A DNA stretch of 64,000 nucleotides from an uncultured Pseudomonadota bacterium (GTDB lineage Bacteria; Pseudomonadota; Gammaproteobacteria; Steroidobacterales; Steroidobacteraceae), in assembly GCA_903884105.1 (NCBI GenBank), contig CAISDJ010000113.1, forward strand, positions 62,001 through 126,000, in the 5' to 3' direction. Below are positions 18,297-26,253 of this stretch, piece by piece; position 1 is the first letter of the stretch; the number at the start of each line of letters is the position of its first letter. Under the pieces are notes generated by a model that was given only the letters and a program-made list of their open reading frames with translations, did not search any database and was not told the DNA's origin. Position numbers and translations under genes: made by a program.

Positions 18297-19097
18297 CTAG
18301 TGTGCCGCGGAGTGCGTGAAGTAGATGAGGGCGACGCCGATCGAGATCAGCACGAACTGCTGGATCGCGGACGCGATGTCCACTCTGCGATGCAGTCCGG
18401 GAATCAGGTCCGCCACGGCAACGTAGAGGAAGCTCGACGCAGCGATGGCCAAGGCATAGGGGAGGTATTCGAGCACCGAGCCAAGCGCAAGGACGCCGAC
18501 GATGCCGCCGACCACCGAGGTCAGGCTGGTCAGCAGATTGAGCATCAATGCCCGGGTACGGCTCATGCCACCCTGAAGCAGGATGGCGAGATCGCCTACT
18601 TCCTGTGGAATCTCGTGGGCGAAGACGGCAATGGCGCTGACGATGCCGAGATGCACGTCGGTCAGGAACGCTGCCGCGATCAGGACACCGTCCAGTGTGT
18701 TGTGGAAGCCGTCACCGATCAGGATCAGCGAGGCCGAGGCGGCGTCACGCTGCTGGTGGGTGGGCCCATGCGTGTGAGCATCGTGCGGATGGACATCCCA
18801 TTCGTCGTGATGGCAGTGCCGCCAGAGGACCAGCTTTTCCAGTACGAAAAACACCAGGATACCGCCCAGCAGGGCGAGGCCGATGCCATGGGTGTTTTCC
18901 ACGCCTGCGGTTTCGATGGCGTGCGGGATCAGCCCCAGCAGCGCGGCACCGAGCAGCGCACCGGTCGCGAAACTCACCAGGTGGGGCAGCACGCGCTGCC
19001 GGCTGTGCTCGGAGAGCATCAGGAACAGGCCGGCCGTCAGCGCACTGAGCGCGCCGCTGCCGACCGTGAACAGAATGACCCAGGACAGAATCGACAT
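18297..19097 (-). CDS. ZIP-family divalent metal transporter
   Basis: The 266-residue inner-membrane protein has about eight hydrophobic segments and belongs to the ZIP family, which takes up zinc, iron or similar ions. The metal-binding helices are visible: GDGFHNTLDGVLIAAAF and AHEIPQEVGDLAILLQGG, with the HN...D and HE...E ligands of the binuclear centre. A histidine-rich cytoplasmic loop (HCHHDEWDVHPHDAHTHGPTH) between the early and late helices probably binds or senses metal. The ATG at 19097 lacks a good ribosome site. It is inserted in the otherwise conserved rluD-pgeF-clpB order on the same strand. Metal preference cannot be read from sequence. Confidence 0.92.
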   Translation of the reverse strand: MSILSWVILFTVGSGALSALTAGLFLMLSEHSRQRVLPHLVSFATGALLGAALLGLIPHAIETAGVENTHGIGLALLGGILVFFVLEKLVLWRHCHHDEWDVHPHDAHTHGPTHQQRDAASASLILIGDGFHNTLDGVLIAAAFLTDVHLGIVSAIAVFAHEIPQEVGDLAILLQGGMSRTRALMLNLLTSLTSVVGGIVGVLALGSVLEYLPYALAIAASSFLYVAVADLIPGLHRRVDIASAIQQFVLISIGVALIYFTHSAAH

Positions 19098-19183
19098 GAT
19101 ACGTAGAGGTTTGCGCTTACCGTAACAGGGAAAGGTCCCGGAGCAGGGACAGCGTGCGAGCGTAGCACGCTCGTCAAGCGTGG

Positions 19184-19942
19184 CTAGTCCAGCCAGATCA
19201 GCGTGGCCATGCGGCCAGTCTGGCCGTCGCGCCGGTACGAGAAAAACGAATCCGGCTCGGACACCGTGCAGCGGCTACCGCCATGGACGTCGCTGACACC
19301 GAGGCGGCTGAGCTCCTGCCTCGCGAGCGCGGGCAGGTCGGCTTGCCAGCGGCCCTTCGGGTTTGGCACGAAGGCCGACTTCGCATCCGGATGCGCCGCC
19401 GTAAACGCCTGAACGACGTCGTCACCGACTTCGAAGGCCGCGGGACCGATAGCGGGCCCGATCCACGCGAGCAGTTGGTCGCCGGGAACCCCAAGCGCCT
19501 CCACAGCCCTCGCCAGCACGCCAGCGGCCAAGCCGCGCCAACCGGCATGGGCTGCAGCAATACGCGTCCCGGCCCGGTCGCAAAACAGCACGGGCAGGCA
19601 GTCGGCGGTCAGCACCGCACAGACGCCTGCTTGTCCGCCGGCGGCGGCGTTGTACACGCAGACGTCGGCAGTCGGTGGCCTCCCCGTCCGCCATGCCGGC
19701 TGGGCCACAGCAACCCCATGAACCTGATTGAGCCAGAACGGCTCCGTGGGCAACTTGAGCGCCCGACGCAAGCGTCGCCGATTCTCGAGAACGGCTGCGG
19801 GATGATCACCGACATGGGCGCCGAGATTGAGGCTGGCGTGCCGGCCGCCGCTGACACCTCCAAGCCGCAGCGTGGAGGCGGACCGGACGTGGGTGGGCGC
19901 CGGCCAGTCCGGCTCGATCCATTGCAGGTCAGGCGCTGGCAA
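19184..19942 (-). CDS. pgeF: Peptidoglycan editing factor PgeF (YfiH, DUF152)
   Basis: The 252-residue multicopper-oxidase-like fold carries the family's His/Cys/His metal or catalytic set in NQVHG, TADCLPVLF and HAGWRGL. In E. coli PgeF removes UDP-MurNAc-dipeptide bearing L-Ser, keeping cell-wall composition correct; purine nucleoside phosphorylase activity is reported for homologues. No ATG or GTG is available near the N-terminus. The TTG at 19942 yields a protein close to the usual 243 residues and begins 20 bases after the rluD stop; an in-frame TTG at 20011 would overlap rluD by 50 bases. Coupling to rluD is likely. Conserved order with rluD and clpB supports the call. Confidence 0.93.
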   Translation of the reverse strand: MPAPDLQWIEPDWPAPTHVRSASTLRLGGVSGGRHASLNLGAHVGDHPAAVLENRRRLRRALKLPTEPFWLNQVHGVAVAQPAWRTGRPPTADVCVYNAAAGGQAGVCAVLTADCLPVLFCDRAGTRIAAAHAGWRGLAAGVLARAVEALGVPGDQLLAWIGPAIGPAAFEVGDDVVQAFTAAHPDAKSAFVPNPKGRWQADLPALARQELSRLGVSDVHGGSRCTVSEPDSFFSYRRDGQTGRMATLIWLD

Positions 19943-19961
19943 GACGCTGGTTCGAACCGAG

Positions 19962-20933
19962 TCAGCGCCGGGCCGCAGCGGCCCGCGCGTCCGCCGCCGC
20001 GTCTGCTGCAAGCAGCTTCAGCAGGCCCTGCATATCGGTGGGCAGGGCCGCCTCGCAGACCACGGGCTCCCCCGTAACGGGATGGGTGAACGCGAGCCGC
20101 GCCGCATGCAGCGCCTGCCGCCGGAACCCCCGCAACCCCTCGACGACTACCGGGGAGGCTCCCTTCGGCAGGATCAGACGGCCTCCGTAAACGCCGTCGC
20201 CGACGATCGGATAGTGGATATGGGACAGGTGCACGCGAATCTGGTGCGTCCTCCCGGTTTCAAGCTTCACCCGGACATGGGTGTGCGCGCGGAACCGCTT
20301 GACCACGCGATAGTGGGTGACGGCATCCCGTCCGCCCTGACGGACCGCCATGCGCAATCGGTCCTGACGATGCCGGTCGATCGGTGCGTCCACAGTGCCG
20401 CCCGCGGTCATGACGCCAACGCACACGGCTTCGTAGTCCCGCTCGACTTCGTGCGCCTCGATCATGCGCACCAGGGCGGTATGCGCCTCTACGGTCCGGG
20501 CGACCACCATCAAACCACTGGTGTCCTTGTCCAGCCGGTGCACGATGCCCGCCCGGGGCAGCACTTCGAGGCCTGGGTCGAAGTGCAGGAGCGCGTTCTG
20601 CAGCGTCCCCGCCGCGTTGCCGGCACCGGGATGGACCACGAGGCCAGCCGGCTTGTTGAGGACGAGGACGTGCTTGTCCTGGTACACAACGTCAAGGCCG
20701 ATGGCCTCGCTCTTGACCTCGCCCACGGGCTCAAGCTCCGCCTCGATCTGGATGGCTTCGCCGCCCACCAGTCGGTCGCGCGGCCTGACGACCTGGCCGT
20801 CCACCAGCACTTTGCCCGCGTCGATCCAGTCCTTGAGGCGGGTGCGCGAATACTCGGGCAGCAGTTCGGCAATGGCCTGATCCAGCCGGCGGCCGGCGAA
20901 TTCCAGGGGGATGGTCAGGGCATGGGAAGGCAT
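19962..20933 (-). CDS. rluD: 23S rRNA pseudouridine synthase RluD
   Basis: The 323-residue protein has an N-terminal S4 RNA-binding domain (about 15-75: RLDQAIAELLPEYSRTRLKDWI) and an RluA-type catalytic domain. The catalytic aspartate is in HRLDKDTSGLMVVA. The GRTHQIRVHLSHIHYPIVGD block is typical. RluD modifies U1911, U1915 and U1917 in helix 69 of 23S rRNA in E. coli and helps subunit maturation. The gene diverges from bamD across a repeat-rich 254-base region and is followed by pgeF, as in enterics. An alanine-rich tail of about 15 residues ends the protein. The ATG at 20933 has little Shine-Dalgarno character. Confidence 0.96.
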   Translation of the reverse strand: MPSHALTIPLEFAGRRLDQAIAELLPEYSRTRLKDWIDAGKVLVDGQVVRPRDRLVGGEAIQIEAELEPVGEVKSEAIGLDVVYQDKHVLVLNKPAGLVVHPGAGNAAGTLQNALLHFDPGLEVLPRAGIVHRLDKDTSGLMVVARTVEAHTALVRMIEAHEVERDYEAVCVGVMTAGGTVDAPIDRHRQDRLRMAVRQGGRDAVTHYRVVKRFRAHTHVRVKLETGRTHQIRVHLSHIHYPIVGDGVYGGRLILPKGASPVVVEGLRGFRRQALHAARLAFTHPVTGEPVVCEAALPTDMQGLLKLLAADAAADARAAAARR

Positions 20934-20955
20934 GGGAATGGGACAGGCGCTGGAT

Positions 20956-20976
20956 GGTGGTCGGTGGTCGGTGGTC
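20956..20976. repeat. Three perfect tandem GGTGGTC units
   Basis: GGTGGTC is repeated exactly at 20956-20962, 20963-20969 and 20970-20976, just upstream of rluD. Inverted relatives of the same 7-mer occur at 21123-21150, so the two arrays could pair across the rluD-bamD intergenic region. Confidence 0.85.
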
Positions 20977-21122
20977 GGGGATGGAGGGACGGGGACTCAG
21001 GTCCCACGCCGGTTCACGCCGGATTCCAGCCTGACCCCCAATCCGGCATCAACGTGTTTCTGCGAGGGCGAAGAATATCCGAAATGGACGTTGCGCGAAC
21101 GAAAGAGAGCAGGACCTGTCCC

Positions 21123-21150
21123 AACCACCGGCCACCGGCCACTGACCACC
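21123..21150. repeat. Four degenerate 7-bp units, inverted relative to the GGTGGTC array
   Basis: AACCACC, GGCCACC, GGCCACT and GACCACC run in tandem. They are reverse-complement variants of the GGTGGTC units 145 bases away and end 12 bases before a TATACT -10 candidate of bamD (21162-21167). Confidence 0.8.
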
Positions 21151-21187
21151 ATTCTCTGGTCTATACTCGCCAGCCTTGACCCACCGG

Positions 21188-21997
21188 ATGCCCCCGATGC
21201 CCGACCGCGATCCCCGTTCCCTGCCGCGCGCGCTGGTCGCGACCCTGCTGGTCGCGGTCGTGGCACTGGCCGGTTGCAAAAACAATCCCAACCGGGACCT
21301 CGAGAATCCGGACGACGCCTACCGCATGGCCAAGGACGACATGGCGCGGAACAACTACGCGCGTTCCGTGTTCATTTTCGAGCAGATGGAAGCCCGCTTC
21401 CCGTTCGCGAATGCCACCAAGCAGTCGCAGCTGGACCTGATGTATGCCTACTACAAGAACCGCGAGCCGGAATCGGCGGCGGACCAGGCCGACCAGTTCA
21501 TTCGCGAGAATCCGACGCATCCGCGCATCGACTACGCTTATTACATCAAGGGCCTCGTGGCCTTCGAGCGCAACCCAAACGTGATCGAGCGCTGGTTCCG
21601 CGCGGACCTGTCGGAACGCCCCCCGATCGACGCCACGAAGTCCTACCAGGCCTTCGCGACGCTCGTGCAGCGTTTCCCCAACAGCGAATACGCCGCTGAC
21701 TCCCGCCAGCGCATGATCTTCCTGCGCAACCGTCTCGCGAGCTACGAGACCTATGTGGCCGGCTACTACCTCACCCGCGGTGCGTATGCAGGCGCCATCA
21801 ACCGCGCCAAGTACACCATCGAGAATTACGACGGGGCCCCGGCCGTACGCGATGCGCTCGCCATCATGTCTGAATCGTACAAGAACCTGGGGATGACCGA
21901 TCTTGCCGCGGATGCCGACAAGGTGTTGCGTGAAAACTTCGCGGCCACCGCGGATGACCCGTCATCGGTGAAATCGTCCTGGTGGAAATTCTGGTAG
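21188..21997 (+). CDS. bamD: Outer membrane assembly lipoprotein BamD
   Basis: The 269-residue lipoprotein has a basic N-terminus, hydrophobic segment and lipobox LAGC (VVALAGCKNNPNRD). The mature protein is a set of tetratricopeptide-like helices (DDAYRMAKDDMARNNYARSVFIFEQMEARFP; ADQFIRENPTHPRIDYAYYIKG; AIMSESYKNLGMTDLAADADKVL) as in BamD/ComL. BamD is the essential lipoprotein partner of BamA in folding outer-membrane barrels. ATG codons at 21188 and 21197 are both possible and an upstream TTG at 21176 is in frame; none has a clear ribosome site. TATACT at 21162-21167 is a -10 candidate. It diverges from rluD, as in E. coli, and converges on nadE. Confidence 0.95.
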   Translation: MPPMPDRDPRSLPRALVATLLVAVVALAGCKNNPNRDLENPDDAYRMAKDDMARNNYARSVFIFEQMEARFPFANATKQSQLDLMYAYYKNREPESAADQADQFIRENPTHPRIDYAYYIKGLVAFERNPNVIERWFRADLSERPPIDATKSYQAFATLVQRFPNSEYAADSRQRMIFLRNRLASYETYVAGYYLTRGAYAGAINRAKYTIENYDGAPAVRDALAIMSESYKNLGMTDLAADADKVLRENFAATADDPSSVKSSWWKFW

Positions 21998-22025
21998 CGA
22001 TTGGGACGCTACGCCAGACAAGCAC

Positions 22026-23669
22026 TCAGTTGCTGGTCTTGTAGCCCGACGTGATCGGATAACGCCAGTCGCGCCCGAACGCGCGATCGCTGATGCGAAT
22101 GCCGGGCGGCGCCTGGCGACGCTTGTATTCATTCCGCTTCACCAGATCCAGCACACGCCCCACCGTCGCCCGATCAAAGCCACGCGCTGCAATCTCATCG
22201 ACCGACAGGTCGTCCTCGATGAACAGCTCCAGGATGGGATCCAGGATCTCGTAGGGCGGCAGCGAATCCGAATCCTTCTGGTCTTCCCTGAGTTCGGCTG
22301 TCGGCGGACGGTCGATCACGCGTTGTGGAATGACCGGCCTCTCGACCCCCGCGCGGGCATTCAGGAAGCGCGCGATGCGGTACACGAGGATCTTGCTCAG
22401 GTCCTTGATCGGCGCGAAGCCGCCCGCCATGTCACCGTACAGCGTGGCATAGCCGACAGCCGTCTCGCTCTTGTTGCCCGTCGTCAGCAGCATACGTCCT
22501 GTCTTGTTCGAAATGGCCATCAGGAGCAGGCCGCGGCAGCGCGACTGGATGTTCTCTTCCGTCGTATCGGCCTTGCTGCCTGCAAAGACATCGGTGAGGG
22601 CCGCCAGTGCGGACTCGAACATGCCTTCAATGGAAATGACGTCATAGCGGACGCCGAGATTACGCGCCTGCGCAGCCGCATCGTCCAGGCTCATCTGCGA
22701 TGTGTAACGCGACGGCATCATCACGGCATGCACACGATCAGCGCCGAGCGAGTCGACGGCAATCGCCAGAGTCAGCGCCGAATCGATGCCGCCCGACAGC
22801 CCCAGCACGATGCCGGGAAAGCGGTGCTTGTTCACGTAGTCCCGCACCCCAAGGACGAGCGCGCCGTAGATGCTCGCTTCTTCGGACGGCAGCGGTTCGA
22901 CCGGGCCCGGACGAGGAATCACTTTTCCATCGATCAGGTCAAGATCAACAGGCACCAGCGCTTCGCGATAGGACGGCAACCGCTGCACGATCTCGCCGGC
23001 TCCGTTCATGACGAAGGAACCCCCGTCGAACACGAGTTCATCCTGGCCGCCAAGCAGGTTCACGTAGACGACAGGCAGGCCGGTGTCGCGCACACGATCG
23101 CGCACGACGCTTTCGCGCCGCTGCTGGTAGTTGAGCGAGTAAGGCGAACCGTTGCTGACCACCAACAGCTGCGCACCGTGAGCGGCTGCTGCAACTGCGG
23201 GCTCGCGTTCCCAGATGTCTTCGCAGATCAGGAATGCAACCTTGATCCCGTTGAGCGTGACGATGCTCGTTTCGGTACCGCCGCGAAAGTAGCGCTTTTC
23301 GTCGAAGACCTTGTAGTTGGGCAGGAACTGCTTGCGGTAATTGGCAAGACTCGCGCCATCGCGAACGATCGCAGCCGCGTTGTAGATCGTGCCGTCGGCG
23401 TACTCGGGGTAACCCACCATCGCCGTAATGCCCTGCGTCTCCGCACGCACTCGATCGAGTCCGCGCGTGACCTGGCGACGCATGCCGGCGTGAAACAGCA
23501 GGTCTTCAGGGGGGTAGCCCGACAGGGCGAGTTCGGGAAACACGACGAGGGCAGCGCCAAGCTCATCGCGCGACTGGCGGGCGGTGTCGATGACGCGTTG
23601 GGTATTCCCCTCGACATCACCGACGAAGAGATCGAGCTGGGCGACGGCGATGCGAAGAGTGGGAGGCAC
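22026..23669 (-). CDS. nadE: Glutamine-dependent NAD+ synthetase
   Basis: The 547-residue enzyme fuses a nitrilase-type glutaminase domain to an NAD synthetase domain and makes NAD+ from deamido-NAD, glutamine and ATP. In the N-terminal domain the Glu-Lys-Cys triad is visible: FPELALSGYPPEDL, the lysine in YRKQFLPNYKVFDE and the cysteine in FLICEDIWE. The C-terminal domain has the P-loop LGLSGGIDSALT and LLTTGNKSETAVGYATLYGD. Length is normal for the fused form. The start is GTG at 23669. Downstream it converges on bamD with only 28 bases between. Upstream, a hairpin separates it from sucD. Confidence 0.96.
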   Translation of the reverse strand: MPPTLRIAVAQLDLFVGDVEGNTQRVIDTARQSRDELGAALVVFPELALSGYPPEDLLFHAGMRRQVTRGLDRVRAETQGITAMVGYPEYADGTIYNAAAIVRDGASLANYRKQFLPNYKVFDEKRYFRGGTETSIVTLNGIKVAFLICEDIWEREPAVAAAAHGAQLLVVSNGSPYSLNYQQRRESVVRDRVRDTGLPVVYVNLLGGQDELVFDGGSFVMNGAGEIVQRLPSYREALVPVDLDLIDGKVIPRPGPVEPLPSEEASIYGALVLGVRDYVNKHRFPGIVLGLSGGIDSALTLAIAVDSLGADRVHAVMMPSRYTSQMSLDDAAAQARNLGVRYDVISIEGMFESALAALTDVFAGSKADTTEENIQSRCRGLLLMAISNKTGRMLLTTGNKSETAVGYATLYGDMAGGFAPIKDLSKILVYRIARFLNARAGVERPVIPQRVIDRPPTAELREDQKDSDSLPPYEILDPILELFIEDDLSVDEIAARGFDRATVGRVLDLVKRNEYKRRQAPPGIRISDRAFGRDWRYPITSGYKTSN

Positions 23670-23708
23670 AGCCGTTGTCGATAAGGGATCGTTGCGGGGA
23701 ATCAGGCT

Positions 23709-23735
23709 CGGCGGGAAGAAAAACTCATCCCGCCG
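23709..23735 (-). terminator. Hairpin after sucCD
   Basis: On the minus strand CGGCGGGA (23735-23728) pairs with TCCCGCCG (23716-23709) around an 11-base loop holding a run of five T. It starts about 13 bases after the sucD stop. No U run follows the stem, so it may be a partial terminator before nadE. Confidence 0.5.
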
Positions 23736-23747
23736 GCCTCTTGTGAT

Positions 23748-24860
23748 TTACTTGGCCTTGGCAGGCTTCTTGGCCTTGCGGTCGGCTTTCTTCGGAGCGG
23801 GCTTCGACTTGGTCTTGACGACCTTGGCCTTCGTCTTTGCCTTTGTCTTTGCCTTTGCCTTCGTCTTTGCCTTCGTCTTTGCTCTGGCCACCGGCTTGGC
23901 CGCAGCCTTCTTGCCCTTGGCCTTCTTCTTTGCCTTCGGCTTCACGCTGATCGCCGCAGTGGCGGCAGCGCGCTGGACGAGCACGCGGCGCTTCTCCATC
24001 TGCTCGGCAATCGCGCTGCCGAGTTCCGCAGGCGAACGCACCGTGCGCACGCGAGCCGCTTCGAGAGCAGCGAACTTGTCGTCCGCAGTGCCCTTGCCGC
24101 CCGAGACGATGGCGCCCGCGTGGCCCATGCGCTTGCCAGGCGGCGCCGTGACGCCCGCGATGTACGCAACGACCGGCTTGCGGACGTTGTAACGGATGAA
24201 ATCTGCAGCCGCTTCTTCGTCGCTGCCACCGATTTCGCCGACCATGATGATGCCTTCGGTCTTGGGGTCTTCTTCGAAGCGTGCGAGCACGTCGATGAAG
24301 CTCATGCCGCGCACCGGGTCGCCGCCGATGCCAACGCAGGTGGTCTGACCGAGGCCGTTGCTGGTCGTCTGGTACACAGCTTCATACGTCAGCGTGCCGG
24401 AACGCGACACGATGCCGATCTTGCCCGGCTTGTGGATGAAGCCCGGCATGATGCCGATCTTGCACTCTCCCGGCGTGATGATGCCGGGGCAGTTCGGACC
24501 GATGAGCAGGCTGCCGTAGCTCGCGAGCGAAGCCTTGACCTTGACCATGTCGTTCACCGGAATGCCTTCGGTGATGGCGACAATGAGTTCGACGCCTGCG
24601 TCTGCGGCTTCGAGGATGGCATCGGCCGCATACGGTGCCGGCACGTAGATCATGCTGACCGTGGCGCCGGTGGCTTTCACAGCTTCACGAGCTGTGTTGT
24701 AGACCGGCAGGCCGAGATGCTTTTCACCACCGCGACCCGGGGTGACGCCGCCCACCATCTTGGTACCGTAGGCAATGCACTGCTGCGAATGGAAGGTGCC
24801 CTGCTTGCCGGTAAAACCCTGGCAGATCACGCGGGTGTTTTTGTTGACGAGAATGCTCAT
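23748..24860 (-). CDS. sucD: Succinyl-CoA synthetase alpha subunit with lysine-rich C-terminal extension
   Basis: Residues 1 to about 300 form a complete SucD: CoA-binding Rossmann domain ([20 protein letters not shown]), the [20 protein letters not shown] block and the active-site histidine in [18 protein letters not shown]. With SucC it converts succinyl-CoA to succinate with ATP or GTP formation in the TCA cycle. The protein is 370 residues instead of about 290. Residues 307-370 are a tail of Lys and Ala with some Thr and Pro ([20 protein letters not shown]), encoded by a degenerate 6-bp repeat. SucC lies 34 bases upstream. The ATG at 24860 is preceded by CCTCCT, not AGGAGG, so initiation probably depends on coupling. 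Confidence 0.97.
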   Translation of the reverse strand: MSILVNKNTRVICQGFTGKQGTFHSQQCIAYGTKMVGGVTPGRGGEKHLGLPVYNTAREAVKATGATVSMIYVPAPYAADAILEAADAGVELIVAITEGIPVNDMVKVKASLASYGSLLIGPNCPGIITPGECKIGIMPGFIHKPGKIGIVSRSGTLTYEAVYQTTSNGLGQTTCVGIGGDPVRGMSFIDVLARFEEDPKTEGIIMVGEIGGSDEEAAADFIRYNVRKPVVAYIAGVTAPPGKRMGHAGAIVSGGKGTADDKFAALEAARVRTVRSPAELGSAIAEQMEKRRVLVQRAAATAAISVKPKAKKKAKGKKAAAKPVARAKTKAKTKAKAKTKAKTKAKVVKTKSKPAPKKADRKAKKPAKAK

Positions 24861-24894
24861 AGGAGGAATTCAGGCTCTGTGTCTTAAAGGGTGA

Positions 24895-26067
24895 TCACTT
24901 GCCGACCGGCTTGGCCGCGGCAATGACTTTCTTGGCGGCGTCCGTCAGATCCTTGGCCGCGATGATCGCAAGGCCACTGTCGGCCAGGATCTTGCGCCCG
25001 GCGTCGGCATTGGTGCCTTCGATGCGCACTACCACGGGGACGTTAACGCCGACGTCCTTGACGGCCGCGATGATGCCCTCGGCGATCATGTCGCAGCGGA
25101 CGATGCCGCCGAAGATGTTCACGAGGATCGCGCGAACCTTCTGGTTCGACAGGATCAGGTTGAACGCCTCGGTGACGCGCTCCTTGGTCGCGCCGCCGCC
25201 GACGTCGAGGAAGTTGGCCGGCTTGCCGCCGTGCAGCTGCACGAGGTCCATCGTCGCCATCGCGAGACCGGCACCGTTCACCATGCAGGCGATGTCGCCG
25301 TCGAGCGAGACGTAGTTGAGTTCGTGCTTGGCCGCCGCGCGCTCGGTGGCGTCTTCCTGCGTTTCATCGCGCCAGCTGGCGAGCTCCTTCTGGCGGAACA
25401 ATGCGTTGTCCTCGATGTTGATCTTGGCATCGAGCGCAATGAGCTTGCCTTCGCCCGTGACGATGAGCGGGTTGATTTCGAGCAGGCTTGCGTCCTGTTC
25501 GAGGTAGAGCTTGTACAGCGCTTGCGCAATCTTCGAGAACTCGTCGATCTGGGCGCCGGAGAGGCCAAGGGCAAAGGCCATGACGCGACACTGGTAGGGC
25601 TCGAGGCCCGTCGCCGGATGCACGTCCACGCGAATCAGCTTCTCGGGTGTCTTGTCGGCGACTTCTTCGATGTCCATGCCACCAGCCGGCGACACGATGA
25701 AGGCGATGTGGCCCTTGTCCCGGTTCAGCACGAGGCTGACGTAGAGTTCGCGCGCGATCTTCGAGCCGGACTCGACGAACACCTGATGGATGGGCAGCCC
25801 TTCAGGACCCGTCTGGTGGGTGTGGAGGCGACGGCCGAACATCTTGGAGGCAGCATCGGCAGCCGCTTCTGGGCTGTCGACGAGCTTGACGCCGCCCGCC
25901 TTGCCGCGGCCACCCGCGTGGACCTGGGCCTTGACGACCCACTTGCTGCCGCCAATCCGGCGAGCGGCATCGGCTGCTTCAGCGGGCGTGGAGGCGACGT
26001 AACCGGTCGGGACCGGAATTCCATAGCGCGCAAAGAGTTGCTTGGATTGATATTCGTGCAAGTTCAT
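24895..26067 (-). CDS. sucC: Succinyl-CoA synthetase beta subunit
   Basis: The 390-residue ATP-grasp subunit starts [20 protein letters not shown], the family signature. It carries [17 protein letters not shown] (nucleotide-binding lysine loop), [21 protein letters not shown] and the [16 protein letters not shown] block that contacts the alpha subunit. It binds the nucleotide and ADP or GDP phosphate acceptor. Length is normal. The gene heads a two-gene sucCD operon not attached to sucAB or lpd here. It diverges from pilS with 186 bases between them, in which I see no clear promoter. GGAAAG about nine bases upstream of the ATG is a modest ribosome site. Confidence 0.98.
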   Translation of the reverse strand: MNLHEYQSKQLFARYGIPVPTGYVASTPAEAADAARRIGGSKWVVKAQVHAGGRGKAGGVKLVDSPEAAADAASKMFGRRLHTHQTGPEGLPIHQVFVESGSKIARELYVSLVLNRDKGHIAFIVSPAGGMDIEEVADKTPEKLIRVDVHPATGLEPYQCRVMAFALGLSGAQIDEFSKIAQALYKLYLEQDASLLEINPLIVTGEGKLIALDAKINIEDNALFRQKELASWRDETQEDATERAAAKHELNYVSLDGDIACMVNGAGLAMATMDLVQLHGGKPANFLDVGGGATKERVTEAFNLILSNQKVRAILVNIFGGIVRCDMIAEGIIAAVKDVGVNVPVVVRIEGTNADAGRKILADSGLAIIAAKDLTDAAKKVIAAAKPVGK

Positions 26068-26253
26068 CGGCGGGTCTTTCCGGTTCTTTAAGGAGAGTGG
26101 AGAGGCACTTTAATTCTGTGATGCTGCGCCGCAGCCTAGCGCGCTCAAGGGCGCGTATTCTGTAGCAAATGGCCGAAAATGCAAAGAGCGCGGCGCGAAT
26201 GGTGGCGATCGGTGTGGTAGCGTTGAGGAACCTCGGATTAGCCTACCCCAACC

